Below, piece after piece: positions 15,685 to 24,184 of a stretch of DNA of 64,000 nucleotides (the stretch's first letter is position 1; every line of letters starts with the position of its first letter). The stretch lies in assembly GCA_021153185.1 (NCBI GenBank), contig JAGKTY010000004.1:1-64000 (forward strand), read 5' to 3'. Below the pieces are notes generated by a model that saw only the letters and a program-made list of their open reading frames with translations, was not told the DNA's origin and did not search any database. The DNA comes from Lachnospiraceae bacterium (lineage in GTDB: Bacteria > Bacillota > Clostridia > Lachnospirales > Lachnospiraceae). A program made the position numbers and the translations under genes.

Positions 15685-16620
15685 TTGAAACGGAATGAAA
15701 ATGATTTGAAAAAGATAGAAATGATGAAGAATGCGTATCAAACGGTTCAGATGACAGAGGAACAGCTTGAAAAGATGAAAGAGAAGATTGCTTTAGCGAA
15801 GGAGGAAAAAGAGATGAAGAATCGTAAGCATGTAATGAGAAAAATAGCAGTTGTAGCAGCGGCAGTTGCTATCTTTGTTCTGCTGCCAAATACATCAGGA
15901 AAGGTCGCTTATGCGATGAGTAACATTCCGGTGCTCGGAAAACTGGTTGAGGTAGTGACCTTCCGTGATTATGAATATGAAAGTGAACGCAATAATGCCG
16001 ACATCAAAGTGCCGGAGCTTGTAGCAGAAGAGGTAGAAAATACAGCGGAGACAGAACAGAGTACAACCGTAGATACAAATACACAGGAGACCTTAAAGAA
16101 AACAACGGAGGAGATCAATGCAGAAATTCAGAAAATCACAGATGAGATCGTAAAAGAATTTGAAGAAAATCTCTCATTTGAAGAAGGATATCAGGATGTA
16201 GTGGTTAAGCATGAAGTTCTAAAATCAACACAGGACTATTTTACCCTGAAATTAATTTGCTATCAGGGTGCCGGTAGTGGTGCACAATGGAATTACTTCT
16301 ACACCATTGATTTAACAACAGGTGAGCGTATGGCATTAAAGGATCTTTTTGTGGAAGGAGCAGATTACATTACACCAATCAGTGAAAATATCAAGACACA
16401 GATGCGTGAGCAGATGAAGGCAGATGAGGCGGTATACTATTGGGTAGATGATGAGATTGAAGAATGGAACTTTAAGGCGATTACGGATGAGACATCCTTT
16501 TACCTGAATGAAAATGGTGAAATTGTAATTGCTTTTGATGAATATGAGGTTGCACCGGGAAGCATGGGATGTGTAGAATTTGTGATTCCGGATGAGGTGA
16601 CGGCGGATATTCGCAAATAG
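15685..16620 (+). CDS. RsiV-like anti-sigma factor (DUF3298)
   Basis: About 311 residues: a cytoplasmic helical N-terminus that would hold the sigma factor, a single membrane segment (about 54-72, AVVAAAVAIFVLLPNTSG), a Glu/Thr-rich linker and an extracellular DUF3298/DUF4163-type domain (FTLKLICYQGAGSGAQWNYFYTIDLTTGERMALKDLF, then VIAFDEYEVAPGSMG). This is the RsiV layout, where the outer domain binds lysozyme. I prefer TTG 15685: AAAGGAT lies about 8 nt upstream, whereas ATG 15676 overlaps that site. The gene starts 21 nt after the sigma gene and is closed by a terminator. Confidence 0.88.
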   Translation: MKRNENDLKKIEMMKNAYQTVQMTEEQLEKMKEKIALAKEEKEMKNRKHVMRKIAVVAAAVAIFVLLPNTSGKVAYAMSNIPVLGKLVEVVTFRDYEYESERNNADIKVPELVAEEVENTAETEQSTTVDTNTQETLKKTTEEINAEIQKITDEIVKEFEENLSFEEGYQDVVVKHEVLKSTQDYFTLKLICYQGAGSGAQWNYFYTIDLTTGERMALKDLFVEGADYITPISENIKTQMREQMKADEAVYYWVDDEIEEWNFKAITDETSFYLNENGEIVIAFDEYEVAPGSMGCVEFVIPDEVTADIRK

Positions 16621-16699
16621 AAAATCGTGTTCATATGACTATAGCATAGCATGCTCCTTAAGATATTGATAGCAGGTGAGAATTTTCCACCTGATCTTG

Positions 16700-16727
16700 A
16701 AACCGCGAGAATATTCTCGCGGTTTTT
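16700..16727 (+). terminator. terminator of the sigma/anti-sigma operon
   Basis: AAACCGCGAGAAT/ATTCTCGCGGTTTTT, a perfect 12-bp stem with T run. The interval 16621-16915 otherwise holds only this and a promoter. Confidence 0.92.
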
Positions 16728-16854
16728 ATGGTTACAGTCAAAATTTGCATCGTAATGACTTTGTCCTTTTCATATGGTATGGCCCCTTTCTTAGATGGAA
16801 TTTATATATATTATAGAGAAAAAAGCAAGGAAAATCCATACAAAATACTCACTT

Positions 16855-16883
16855 TTGACAAGAAGAATGGTATAATATATATT
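16855..16883 (+). promoter_or_regulatory. SigA-type promoter before the small-protein/ZIP operon
   Basis: TTGACA (16855-16860), a 17-nt spacer, and TATATT (16878-16883). The first coding start lies about 33 nt downstream. Confidence 0.7.
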
Positions 16884-16915
16884 ATTTGTTTCACTTATTT
16901 TAGGGGTATGAAAGT

Positions 16916-17173
16916 GTGATTGGTATGAATACGAATATAACGATGTGTGTGTCGGGGATGACACGAACAAAAGAGGATAAGGCAGTGTATGTGCTGTTTA
17001 CAGAACAGGAAAAGTCTGCCGAAATAGCAATCCCGGGCCGTAGAGTGATTTCCAATAAGGGGTTTTCGGATGAGGAAATGAAGCAGCTGATGATGTATGT
17101 GGAAGGGGAGCAGGATGCGATTTTTGAGGCGGCGAAAAAAATCAACCCGATCACTGCGATGATGAAATCATGA
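16916..17173 (+). CDS. conserved small hypothetical protein
   Basis: An 85-residue soluble protein. Either GTG 16916 or in-frame ATG 16925 could be the start; TAGGGGTATG lies just upstream. It has a strand-rich first half (YVLFTEQEKSAEIAIPGRRV) and a helical second half (DEEMKQLMMYVEGEQDAIFEAAKKIN). I do not recognise a family. Its stop overlaps the start of the next gene (ATGA), so the two are translationally coupled and precede a ZIP transporter. Confidence 0.7.
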   Translation: MIGMNTNITMCVSGMTRTKEDKAVYVLFTEQEKSAEIAIPGRRVISNKGFSDEEMKQLMMYVEGEQDAIFEAAKKINPITAMMKS

Positions 17174-17418
17174 AACAACATTTTTTTACAAAAATGAAGT
17201 CAATACTCTTAAAGGAACATTCAAAAAGAACAATACCGTTTGACCCCAAGACACAGTATGCTGTGATACGGTGTTCTATCTGTACAGGCGAAAAATTGGC
17301 CGGTTTTAAGAATAAGGATGACGGGCATTTTACGGAGGTCATGCTGATTCGAACGGATCAAGAGGAACAAAGATTTAAAGAAATGTATCAGCTTGATAAG
17401 GTAAAAAAAGAATATTAA
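17170..17418 (+). CDS. conserved small hypothetical protein
   Basis: An 82-residue basic soluble protein overlapping the previous gene by ATGA. A central segment, YAVIRCSICTGEKLAGFKNKDDGHFTEVMLIRT, has two cysteines spaced CSIC and may be the conserved core. I do not recognise the family. It is followed after 23 nt by the ZIP metal transporter gene; a role linked to that transporter is only suggested by position. Confidence 0.7.
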   Translation: MKQHFFTKMKSILLKEHSKRTIPFDPKTQYAVIRCSICTGEKLAGFKNKDDGHFTEVMLIRTDQEEQRFKEMYQLDKVKKEY

Positions 17419-17441
17419 ATCATTTGTGGAAGGAAGATAAA

Positions 17442-18224
17442 ATGAATAGTAGCGTATTGATCGGACTGATGGTTCCATTTGCCGGAACAGCACTTGGTGC
17501 CATGATGGTCCTGTTTATGAAAAATGAGATGAATCGAAGTCTTCAGAGAGCCCTTACGGGGTTTGCAGCCGGCGTTATGATATCAGCGTCATTTTGGAGT
17601 CTGTTAATTCCTGCTGTTGAGCAGGCCTCGGAGAGCCTTGGAAAAAAGGCAGTGATTCCTACAGCAATCGGTTTTTGTCTTGGGATGTTATTTTTGTTAG
17701 CCATTGATTGTCTGACGCCGCATATGCATTTGGATGAAACGGTGGAAGGTCCCAAAAGTCACCTTAAGAAAAACACGATGCTTGTTCTTGCAGTCGTAAT
17801 ACATAATATACCCGAGGGAATGGCAGTTGGTGTTCTGTTTGCCGGTTGGATGCAGGGCAATTCACTCGTGACATTTTCGGGAGCATTATCACTGGCAATC
17901 GGAATTGCGATTCAGAATTTCCCGGAGGGGGCAATTATCTCAATGCCGCTTCACGCAAATGGAACAAGCAAAGCAAAGGCGTGTCTGCAGGGCGTGTTAT
18001 CCGGCGTGGTCGAACCGATTGCGGGACTTGTGACAATCATTCTGGCTTCCTTTGTCATTCCGTTGATGCCGGCACTTCTGAGCTTTGCGGCCGGTGCAAT
18101 GATTTATGTGGTTGTAGAGGAATTGATTCCGGATATGTCAGAGGGCAATCATTCCAATGCTACAACGATTGCTTTTTTGCTCGGCTTTGTCGGGATGATG
18201 ATACTCGATATTACCCTTGGATAA
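17442..18224 (+). CDS. ZIP family divalent metal transporter
   Basis: A 260-residue polytopic membrane protein with eight likely helices. The metal-binding helix signatures are VIHNIPEGMAVGVLF (helix IV) and IGIAIQNFPEGAIISMPL (helix V), with the conserved His, Asn and Pro-Glu-Gly. The segment before helix IV is His-poor (HMHLDETVEG). It would take up Zn2+ or a similar ion. ATG 17442 is chosen because GGAAGGAAGATAAA precedes it; TTG 17424 would be a longer in-frame alternative. It ends the three-gene unit starting at 16916. Confidence 0.92.
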   Translation: MNSSVLIGLMVPFAGTALGAMMVLFMKNEMNRSLQRALTGFAAGVMISASFWSLLIPAVEQASESLGKKAVIPTAIGFCLGMLFLLAIDCLTPHMHLDETVEGPKSHLKKNTMLVLAVVIHNIPEGMAVGVLFAGWMQGNSLVTFSGALSLAIGIAIQNFPEGAIISMPLHANGTSKAKACLQGVLSGVVEPIAGLVTIILASFVIPLMPALLSFAAGAMIYVVVEELIPDMSEGNHSNATTIAFLLGFVGMMILDITLG

Positions 18225-18253
18225 CAGTGGTGTAGTGAAGGCAGGTGCTTAAT

Positions 18254-18910
18254 TTGGCTTATGAAAAACTATTAAATGAAATTTATGCGGCGGTATCGTT
18301 AAAATACCTATGGAAAGAATACCGTCCATATTTTATCAAAAGTGAATCACCGGATTGGATTAATGAATCGATGGATTTGGGACTTGAAGTCAGCCAGGCG
18401 CTCCTGCCGCATGATGGACAGGAGGAGAGTTTTATTGAGAAATACCTTGGCTGTCTCAAAGAAGAACTGCCGCCGGTTGCATTTGAGAAATATGGGGAGC
18501 GCCTGAATTTTTACAATGGACGGTTTTGGGCAATTCTGCCACAGCAGGATGTCGAGCAGGATTATCTTTCCAAGGCAAAATACCGATTTGACAGAAAACT
18601 CGAAAAGCTCAACACCAATTATGTAGATAAAAAATATAATGGCTTATACCTCTTTTTGCATCCGTCGGATGAAACGGACATTGATGCCGAGGCGCTGTTT
18701 GCGTATATGCGTCAACGGCAGGAAAAAACGGAGAAGTACTTTGATTGGGTGTTTTTGAATTGCCAAAAAACAATCTATGTCTGCGATTTTGCCCAAAATA
18801 CCATCGAGCCGATTGTCCTGCCAAAGAATGCAGAAAATTTCCTGAATTTAGAGGCGGAATATCTGCGTTACTGTCATGAATGGGTTGATGGCATGGCGCT
18901 TGATACATAA
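18254..18910 (+). CDS. conserved hypothetical protein
   Basis: About 218 residues, soluble, no signal peptide. I place the start at TTG 18254 (Ala-Tyr-Glu-Lys follows), 6 nt after GCAGGTG; the upstream GTG 18245 sits inside that site. No domain is recognised. Visible features are aromatic-rich helices (AAVSLKYLWKEYRPYF), a strand pair RLNFYNGRFWAIL, and a C-terminal FLNLEAEYLRYCHEW. It lies between the ZIP transporter and the GH43 gene, 20 nt before the latter, so co-transcription is possible. Confidence 0.68.
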   Translation: MAYEKLLNEIYAAVSLKYLWKEYRPYFIKSESPDWINESMDLGLEVSQALLPHDGQEESFIEKYLGCLKEELPPVAFEKYGERLNFYNGRFWAILPQQDVEQDYLSKAKYRFDRKLEKLNTNYVDKKYNGLYLFLHPSDETDIDAEALFAYMRQRQEKTEKYFDWVFLNCQKTIYVCDFAQNTIEPIVLPKNAENFLNLEAEYLRYCHEWVDGMALDT

Positions 18911-18930
18911 ACAAAAGGAGATAGTAATGT

Positions 18931-20424
18931 ATGAGTGAATCAAGAAAAAAACAGGTTTTTAATCCGTTTTTGCCTATAGATGAATATATACCGGATGGAG
19001 AACCTCATGTATTTGGAGATAGGGGGTATATATATGGATCTCACGATAAGGAGGGTGGAGAAACCTTTTGTATGTTGGATTATACAGTGTATTCGGCACC
19101 TATTACAGATCTTACCGATTGGCGTAAAGAGGGCGTGATATATTGTGCACAACAGGATCCTGATTACAATGATCGAAAATATATGTATGCACCGGATGTT
19201 GTACGAGGAAATGATGGCCGATACTATTTGTATTATTGCATGTCCGGAGAGTTTGGACATGGTGGATACTTTGGACCAATCAGAGTGGCTGTATGTGATG
19301 AACCGGCGGGTAAATTCGAATATTTGGGATATGTGAGAAATCAAAATGGAGAACCGGCTCAGGATTATGTGTGTTTTGATCCGGGAGTGTTGAATGATAA
19401 CGGAAGAATATTTTTGTATTCGGGTACGCAATACGGGTATGAAGAAGATGATGATTTCTATGAGAACGAGGAATTGATTCGTTCTGAGATGAAAAAGTTT
19501 AACCGAAGCCGCGATGAAATAATAAATAAGGCAAAAGCCGGAAGCGTAATGGGACCAATCGTAATGGAACTGGAGGATGATATGTTGACATTAAAACGTC
19601 CTGCCAAACATTTGATTCCGTATGCTGTAAAAGGAACAACGTTTGAGGAACATCCTTTTTTTGAAGCAAGTTCTATGAGAAAAGTAGGCGAAAAGTATTA
19701 TTTTATCTATTCATCTATGCAGAATCATGAATTATGCTATGCTACAAGCGACTATCCGGACAGAGATTTTATTTTTGGAGGAACGATTGTATCAAATGGA
19801 GATATTGGGTTTTGTGGCAGAAAAATGGAAGATAAACTGAATATGACAGGAACGACACATGGAAGTATTGAGTTTATCAATGGTGAGTGGTATGTTTTCT
19901 ATCACAGGCTTACACATAAATCTGACTATAGTCGTCAGGCTTGTGCTGAGAAAATAAAAATAGAAGAAGATGGCAGAATCCGGCAAGTAGAGATTACTTC
20001 TTGTGGATTAAACGGTGCCCCGCTTGTAGCGGAAGGCGTATATCCTGCAACAATATGTTGTAATCTGACAAATGGACATATGCCGCATGGAAGCAATAAG
20101 ATCTATTCGGATTGTTTTCCTAACGTGAATCATGATGGAGATGACAGGTTTGTCAGTCAAATCGCGGATGGTACAATAATTGGATATAAATATTTCGAGA
20201 TAAAAGAGAATAAGCAACTGAAAATATCGTATAGAGGAGATGCCGAAGGAAAGCTTTTGGTTATGAGCGAAATGGATGGAGATGTACTTGGGAATTTTGA
20301 AATAACAAGTGTATCTGATTGGAAATTCATTGAAACAGATGTTGCGTTTAAGAACGGGATAACTGCATTATATCTAAAGTATATGGGAGAAGGATTGCTA
20401 GACATAAAAGAGTTGGCTTTCTAA
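18931..20424 (+). CDS. glycoside hydrolase family 43 enzyme
   Basis: A 497-residue intracellular (no signal peptide) five-bladed propeller glycosidase. GH43 landmarks are NPFLPIDEYIPDGEPHVFGDRGYIYGSHD (catalytic base region), YMYAPDVVRGNDGRYYLYY, DPGVLNDNGRIFLY (pKa-modulating Asp) and HPFFEASSMRKVGEKYYFIYS (acid Glu). The last 130 residues look like a beta-sandwich accessory domain. The family removes arabinofuranose or xylose units from plant hemicellulose oligosaccharides; the exact sugar is open. The ribosome site AAAAGGAGATAG is good. The gene looks more AT-rich than its neighbours and abuts an insertion element, so acquisition by transfer is possible. Confidence 0.92.
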   Translation: MSESRKKQVFNPFLPIDEYIPDGEPHVFGDRGYIYGSHDKEGGETFCMLDYTVYSAPITDLTDWRKEGVIYCAQQDPDYNDRKYMYAPDVVRGNDGRYYLYYCMSGEFGHGGYFGPIRVAVCDEPAGKFEYLGYVRNQNGEPAQDYVCFDPGVLNDNGRIFLYSGTQYGYEEDDDFYENEELIRSEMKKFNRSRDEIINKAKAGSVMGPIVMELEDDMLTLKRPAKHLIPYAVKGTTFEEHPFFEASSMRKVGEKYYFIYSSMQNHELCYATSDYPDRDFIFGGTIVSNGDIGFCGRKMEDKLNMTGTTHGSIEFINGEWYVFYHRLTHKSDYSRQACAEKIKIEEDGRIRQVEITSCGLNGAPLVAEGVYPATICCNLTNGHMPHGSNKIYSDCFPNVNHDGDDRFVSQIADGTIIGYKYFEIKENKQLKISYRGDAEGKLLVMSEMDGDVLGNFEITSVSDWKFIETDVAFKNGITALYLKYMGEGLLDIKELAF

Positions 20425-20555
20425 AATATGAGGATAATCAAAGTTCTTGAGGGTTTGCCAAACTTGTTGAGGGTTTTTCGTGAGGGTTTTTCATGAGGGG
20501 CTAACTTGAGGGTCTGAGACAGGGTCTGGCATAACACCAGACTCTTAACTAATAT

Positions 20556-20762
20556 TTAGTCTATTTCGTATTCTTCCGGATAAGTGTTTCCGTGTTCATC
20601 CAGGAGATGTTTCAGTTCTTGGATATATTTGTACTTGTGTTCAATCTCAATCCAGTTTCCGTGGCGCAACGTGTGGCATTCTTCTAATTCTTGTCTTGTG
20701 ATTTCATAATCAAGCCAGAGTATACATTCATGATCTTTGCTAAAAGCGCAATAGTTTTCCAT
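20556..20762 (-). CDS. small passenger ORF in the insertion element
   Basis: A 68-residue acidic protein on the minus strand starting at ATG 20762 with AAGGAGGATTCT upstream. A longer in-frame ATG at 20825 lies inside the transposase remnant and lacks a site. The sequence (MENYCAFSKDHECILWLDYEITRQELEECH) has charged helices and no known motif. It lies downstream of the transposase inside the element's ends, so it probably moves with it. Confidence 0.55.
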   Translation of the reverse strand: MENYCAFSKDHECILWLDYEITRQELEECHTLRHGNWIEIEHKYKYIQELKHLLDEHGNTYPEEYEID

Positions 20763-20772
20763 AGAATCCTCC

Positions 20773-21915
20773 TTAAAATTCATCTTCTTCAAAATATGTG
20801 ACAGGATTACAATCAGATACTCCATTTAGAACCGGAGCTGACCGTGTGGCATAGAGGAAGCGATTCCTGAAATGTTCAAAATTTCGAAAGCCTCGCCCTA
20901 ACCGCTTAAGATCCTTAACTTTTCTGTTGATTGATTCAATTGGACCATTGGATAATCGGCTGTCATATATCTTTCCATTACCAATCTTTTCAACCATTAT
21001 GAATGAGTTGATGATAGGGTCTTTATATTTCTCCAATAAGTTGGCGGAAATCCTTAAGGCTAGAATCAATACGAAAAAGCCAATCCTCATAATCGTAAGT
21101 GTTCATTAGAACGTGAAAGTGCTGGTCCATGCGAAGATCTGAGTGATAGCGGATGATTGACTGATTTGACAGAATAAGCCAGCGGTATTTCTGAAGGATA
21201 TATACCTCGTCAGAGATAGGCAGCTGAACAGGATGCATGGGGTCAGTGGTTAACTGTTCCTGACGTTCTCTGTCACGTTGTTTGTATTTCTTTAGAAGCT
21301 GTCGCATATAGTTATCGATAGAGCGGGTAATCCATTGAAGCACATGGAAAGAATCCACAACCGGAACAGCATTTGGAAAGTACTTATCTACATAAGAAAT
21401 GTATGGATTATACATATCTGATATAAGATACTTTACAGAATTACGTTCCTCGGGTGGAATTGATGTAAAGTATGGTTCGGTGACATTCATTCGCCTGCTT
21501 CGTAATACATCATGCGCATATGTATCAGACACATGGAATCTTTTGCTTATAGATGCTGACGATTCAGCCAGGTTTCGATATGCATCAACAATAAGCATAT
21601 CTGTTGCGTTTGTTGTCCTTCTGTTTTTGCTTACAAACTTGAATGAATCACTGATGTCGTAAAGGCAATCAGGATTGGTGCAACGCCATCGACGCTGCTT
21701 CAGGATTAAACAAGCTCGTAGTTATCCTGAAGTATTGGATGATTGATTTTTCTATTCTTGGTTCCTCCGGAATGCATTCTGAAACCGCAACAAGGGCAGA
21801 AGTGTGCTTCCGGAGCTGTTTCAAGATAGATTGTTTTTGTTTGACCTTCAATGTCGATAGAGCTGATAGAAATGTTGGCATCTTCAAGGTCAAGCAAATC
21901 TGTGATACTATTCAT
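20773..21915 (-). pseudogene. ISL3 family transposase, frameshifted
   Basis: Three minus-strand frames together give one ISL3-like transposase. 21915-21706 is the N-terminal zinc-finger part (HFCPCCGFRMHSGG). After a frame change near 21709 comes RRWRCTNPDCLYD and the DDE core to 21023 (RFHVSDTYAHDVLRS, YFPNAVPVVDSFHVLQW). After a second change near 21040 comes the C-terminal part to 20773 (NGPIESINRKVKDLKRLGRGFRNFEHFRNRFLYA). Neither junction is a canonical slippery heptamer, so I read both as mutations. The product should be inactive. Confidence 0.85.
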
Positions 21916-22154
21916 ATAGCCTCCTTTGTATAAAATATTTCCGCAAAAATATCATAAGAGAAGAAGGCCGGAAGTGCCAATAGCACTTCAAAAAAGAAAC
22001 AGGATTAACCAGCTAATAACTGATTAACCCTGTTTTTTATTGTGATAATAATGCTCAGACCCTCACGAAGAACCCTCAAACCAGCCCCTCATGAAAGCCC
22101 CTCAACAACTTTGAATACCCATTATGTGAAAAAATAATGGAAATCGCACTTTCT

Positions 22155-22195
22155 TTTGGATATAATACTACTTAAAAGATAGTATTATATCCAAA
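22155..22195 (+). repeat. 16-bp perfect inverted repeat
   Basis: TTTGGATATAATACTA (22155-22170) and its exact reverse complement (22180-22195) enclose a 9-nt spacer. It is AT-rich with no T tail, so it is a poor terminator. It could be an operator, since it contains TATAAT in both orientations, or an end of a decayed element. Confidence 0.6.
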
Positions 22196-22201
22196 TAATC
22201 A

Positions 22202-22480
22202 AATGATAAATATGGGAATTAGACTTCTCATTCAAGCGGAAATCTATCATCGCATGGAGGATTTGTGGGCCTTCTCATGTATATTTGCGATTCCAAGATC
22301 GGAATGTATCCAAATGAAATCGCACAAAATGATTCGTTAAAGGTTGTCCGCTTGATTCGCTTGGGCAGCCGGAAATCGTGTACTGCAGTGATAATCCGAT
22401 TGCAAATAAGCCGGAGGTAACCTATGTGATAGTGGACGGGGAAGATTTGTCAGTCGAATGGCATCATAATGCATCATAAC
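22202..22480 (+). pseudogene. decayed ORF remnant
   Basis: Two adjoining frames read like pieces of one protein. About 22258-22360 gives GFVGLLMYICDSKIGMYPNE and KVVRLIR. After a frame change near 22362, 22364-22480 gives GQPEIVYCSDNPIANKPEV and VDGEDLSVEWHHNAS before a stop. Neither has a credible start and ribosome site. I cannot name the family. It sits just outside the insertion element, suggesting damage by the same events. Confidence 0.45.
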
Positions 22481-22514
22481 AATTGGGAAGATACAGCATA
22501 GGAGTTTAGACAGG

Positions 22515-23030
22515 ATGAATGAGACAAATAACAAAGACAATATCATTTTAATCGGAATGCCGGGCGCCGGAAAAAGTACCGTGGGGGTTCTTCTTGCCAA
22601 GGCGATGACCTACAATTTTCTCGATACGGATATTTCCATCCAGCGCAGAGAGAAGCGGCAGCTTTATGAAATAATTAACGAAAGAGGGCTCGATGCCTTT
22701 ATCGAAATCGAAAATGCAGTGCTTTCCAGACTGGAAGTGGACGGGTGTATCATTGCGACAGGAGGCAGCGCAGTGTACGGCGGTGAGGCGATGGCACACC
22801 TTAGGGAAATCGGAACCGTTGTGTATATCAGACTTTCGCTTGCGGAAATTGAGAGGCGTATTAAAAATATTACAACGCGCGGCATTGCCATGAAACAGGG
22901 AAGTTCTCTTGCTGATTTATACAAGGAGCGCACACCGCTTTATGAAAAATATGCGGATATTATCGTGGACGGAGAAGGAACGACGATAGAGGAGTGCGTT
23001 GCACAGATTATGAAAGCGCTGGGAGAGTAG
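22515..23030 (+). CDS. shikimate-kinase-like P-loop kinase
   Basis: A 171-residue kinase with Walker A GMPGAGKST (about 14-22), the DTD pair (about 37-39) and the C-terminal RTPLYEKYAD, as in AroK. Two shikimate-binding features are altered. The Arg of the FR..E segment is replaced (GLDAFIEIENAVL), and the glycine triplet reads GGSAVY. The lid region (TTRGIAMKQGSS) is also unusual. It may be a true but divergent shikimate kinase, or a related small-molecule kinase. No other aromatic pathway gene is adjacent; azlCD follow after 7 nt. Confidence 0.75.
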   Translation: MNETNNKDNIILIGMPGAGKSTVGVLLAKAMTYNFLDTDISIQRREKRQLYEIINERGLDAFIEIENAVLSRLEVDGCIIATGGSAVYGGEAMAHLREIGTVVYIRLSLAEIERRIKNITTRGIAMKQGSSLADLYKERTPLYEKYADIIVDGEGTTIEECVAQIMKALGE

Positions 23031-23037
23031 AGAGGAA

Positions 23038-23697
23038 ATGAAACAAAATATCATTCGGACAATTCCGGTCATGACAGGGTATCTCGTCCTTGGATTTGGG
23101 TTTGGAATTGTTCTTAGAAGCAAAGGCTTTGGAATTTTATGGTGTCTTGCACTGAGCACATTCGTGTATGCCGGTTCCATGCAGTATGTTGCTGTCGATT
23201 TGATGGCAATGGGGGCGGGACTTTTAACGACGGCACTGACAACGCTCATGGTCAACGCAAGGCACCTGTTTTATGGGATTTCCATGATTGACCGTTACAA
23301 GGCATTAAAGCATGGAAAATTATATAGTATCTTTGGTCTGACGGACGAGACATATTCTCTTGTCTGTCAGGATTCTTCATTAAGTGATTGGGATATTTTT
23401 CAGATTTCCCTGTTTAATCAAATCTATTGGGTGATCGGCAGTTTGCTCGGTTCGGCAATCGGCGCGCTGCTTCCGTGGGATTTTGCAGGAATCGATTTTG
23501 CGCTGACAGCACTGTTTGTCTGTATTTTTACAGAGCAGTGGCTTGCAGGAAAAGATCACGCGCCGGCAGTCATTGGCGCCACTTCGTCGCTGGCATGTCT
23601 TTTGGTGTTTGGAAGAGGGAACTTCCTGATTCCAAGCATGTTACTCATTACCGCCATGCTTACAATACTTATGAAAATCAGAGGAGGGCAGAGATGA
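23038..23697 (+). CDS. azlC: AzlC family branched-chain amino acid exporter subunit
   Basis: A 219-residue polytopic protein with family motifs LGFGFGIVLRSKGFG, STFVYAGSMQYVAVDLM, TTLMVNARHLFYGISMIDRYK and DETYSLV. AzlC with AzlD exports branched-chain amino acids or analogues across the membrane. It starts at ATG 23038, 7 nt after the kinase gene, and overlaps azlD by ATGA, indicating coupled translation and a probable complex. Confidence 0.93.
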   Translation: MKQNIIRTIPVMTGYLVLGFGFGIVLRSKGFGILWCLALSTFVYAGSMQYVAVDLMAMGAGLLTTALTTLMVNARHLFYGISMIDRYKALKHGKLYSIFGLTDETYSLVCQDSSLSDWDIFQISLFNQIYWVIGSLLGSAIGALLPWDFAGIDFALTALFVCIFTEQWLAGKDHAPAVIGATSSLACLLVFGRGNFLIPSMLLITAMLTILMKIRGGQR

Positions 23698-24017
23698 GCA
23701 GTTTTTATCCGGCCGTACAAATCGCGGTGATTGCACTGGTGACAATGGCGCTTCGCTTTCTTCCTTTTTTGATTTTCGGGAAAGGAAAACAGACGCCAAA
23801 GTATATTTCCTATTTGGGTACCGTTCTTCCGCCGGCCATTATGGGCATGCTCGTGATTTACTGTTTGAGGGGCATTTCATTTGGAAGCATCGGAGCGTTT
23901 CTGCCGGCACTGCTTTCTGTCGTGACGGTTGTGTTATTACATGTGTGGAAGCGAAAGACGCTGCTTAGTATCCTGGGCGGAACCGTGTTGTATATGGTAT
24001 TATTGAATATTATGTAA
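23694..24017 (+). CDS. azlD: AzlD family exporter subunit
   Basis: A 107-residue membrane protein with four likely helices and the AzlD pattern (ALVTMALRFLPFLIF, YLGTVLPPAIMGMLVIYCLR, LLSILGGTVLYMVLLN). I start it at ATG 23694, which overlaps the azlC stop and has AGAGGAGGGC upstream; the longer frame to 23427 lies inside azlC. It is the small partner of AzlC. Confidence 0.93.
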   Translation: MSSFYPAVQIAVIALVTMALRFLPFLIFGKGKQTPKYISYLGTVLPPAIMGMLVIYCLRGISFGSIGAFLPALLSVVTVVLLHVWKRKTLLSILGGTVLYMVLLNIM

Positions 24018-24184
24018 ACTAAATGAAGGAATTGTCAATTTTTGTCACAACTTTTTGTCAAAAACAAGAAAAATAAAGGAATTTCTAATTTGCCACAGAA
24101 TATATATGAGTAGAGCATAAAATGCGACGCTATGGCGGCGCAGCATATCGCAAAGCGGTATGGGAATCAAAGAAAGGATCAGGC

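Larger units (their letters stand above)
20451..22120 (+). mobile_element. degenerate ISL3-type insertion element
   Basis: Bounded by related inverted ends: left GGGTTTGCCAAACTTGTTGA (20451) and, reading inward on the minus strand, right GGGTATTCAAAGTTGTTGA (22120). Inside each end are several TGAGGG/GAGGGTT units (20460-20520; mirrored at 22058-22110), giving complex subterminal repeats. The interior encodes a frameshifted minus-strand transposase and a small passenger ORF. The 8 bp outside the two ends (GTTCTTGA and ATTATGTG) do not match, so no target duplication is visible. Confidence 0.75.

Noticed and set aside
21020..21720. Programmed frameshifting in the insertion-element transposase
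   Set aside because: Both frame changes lack canonical slippery heptamers, and ISL3 transposases are normally a single frame; decay is simpler.
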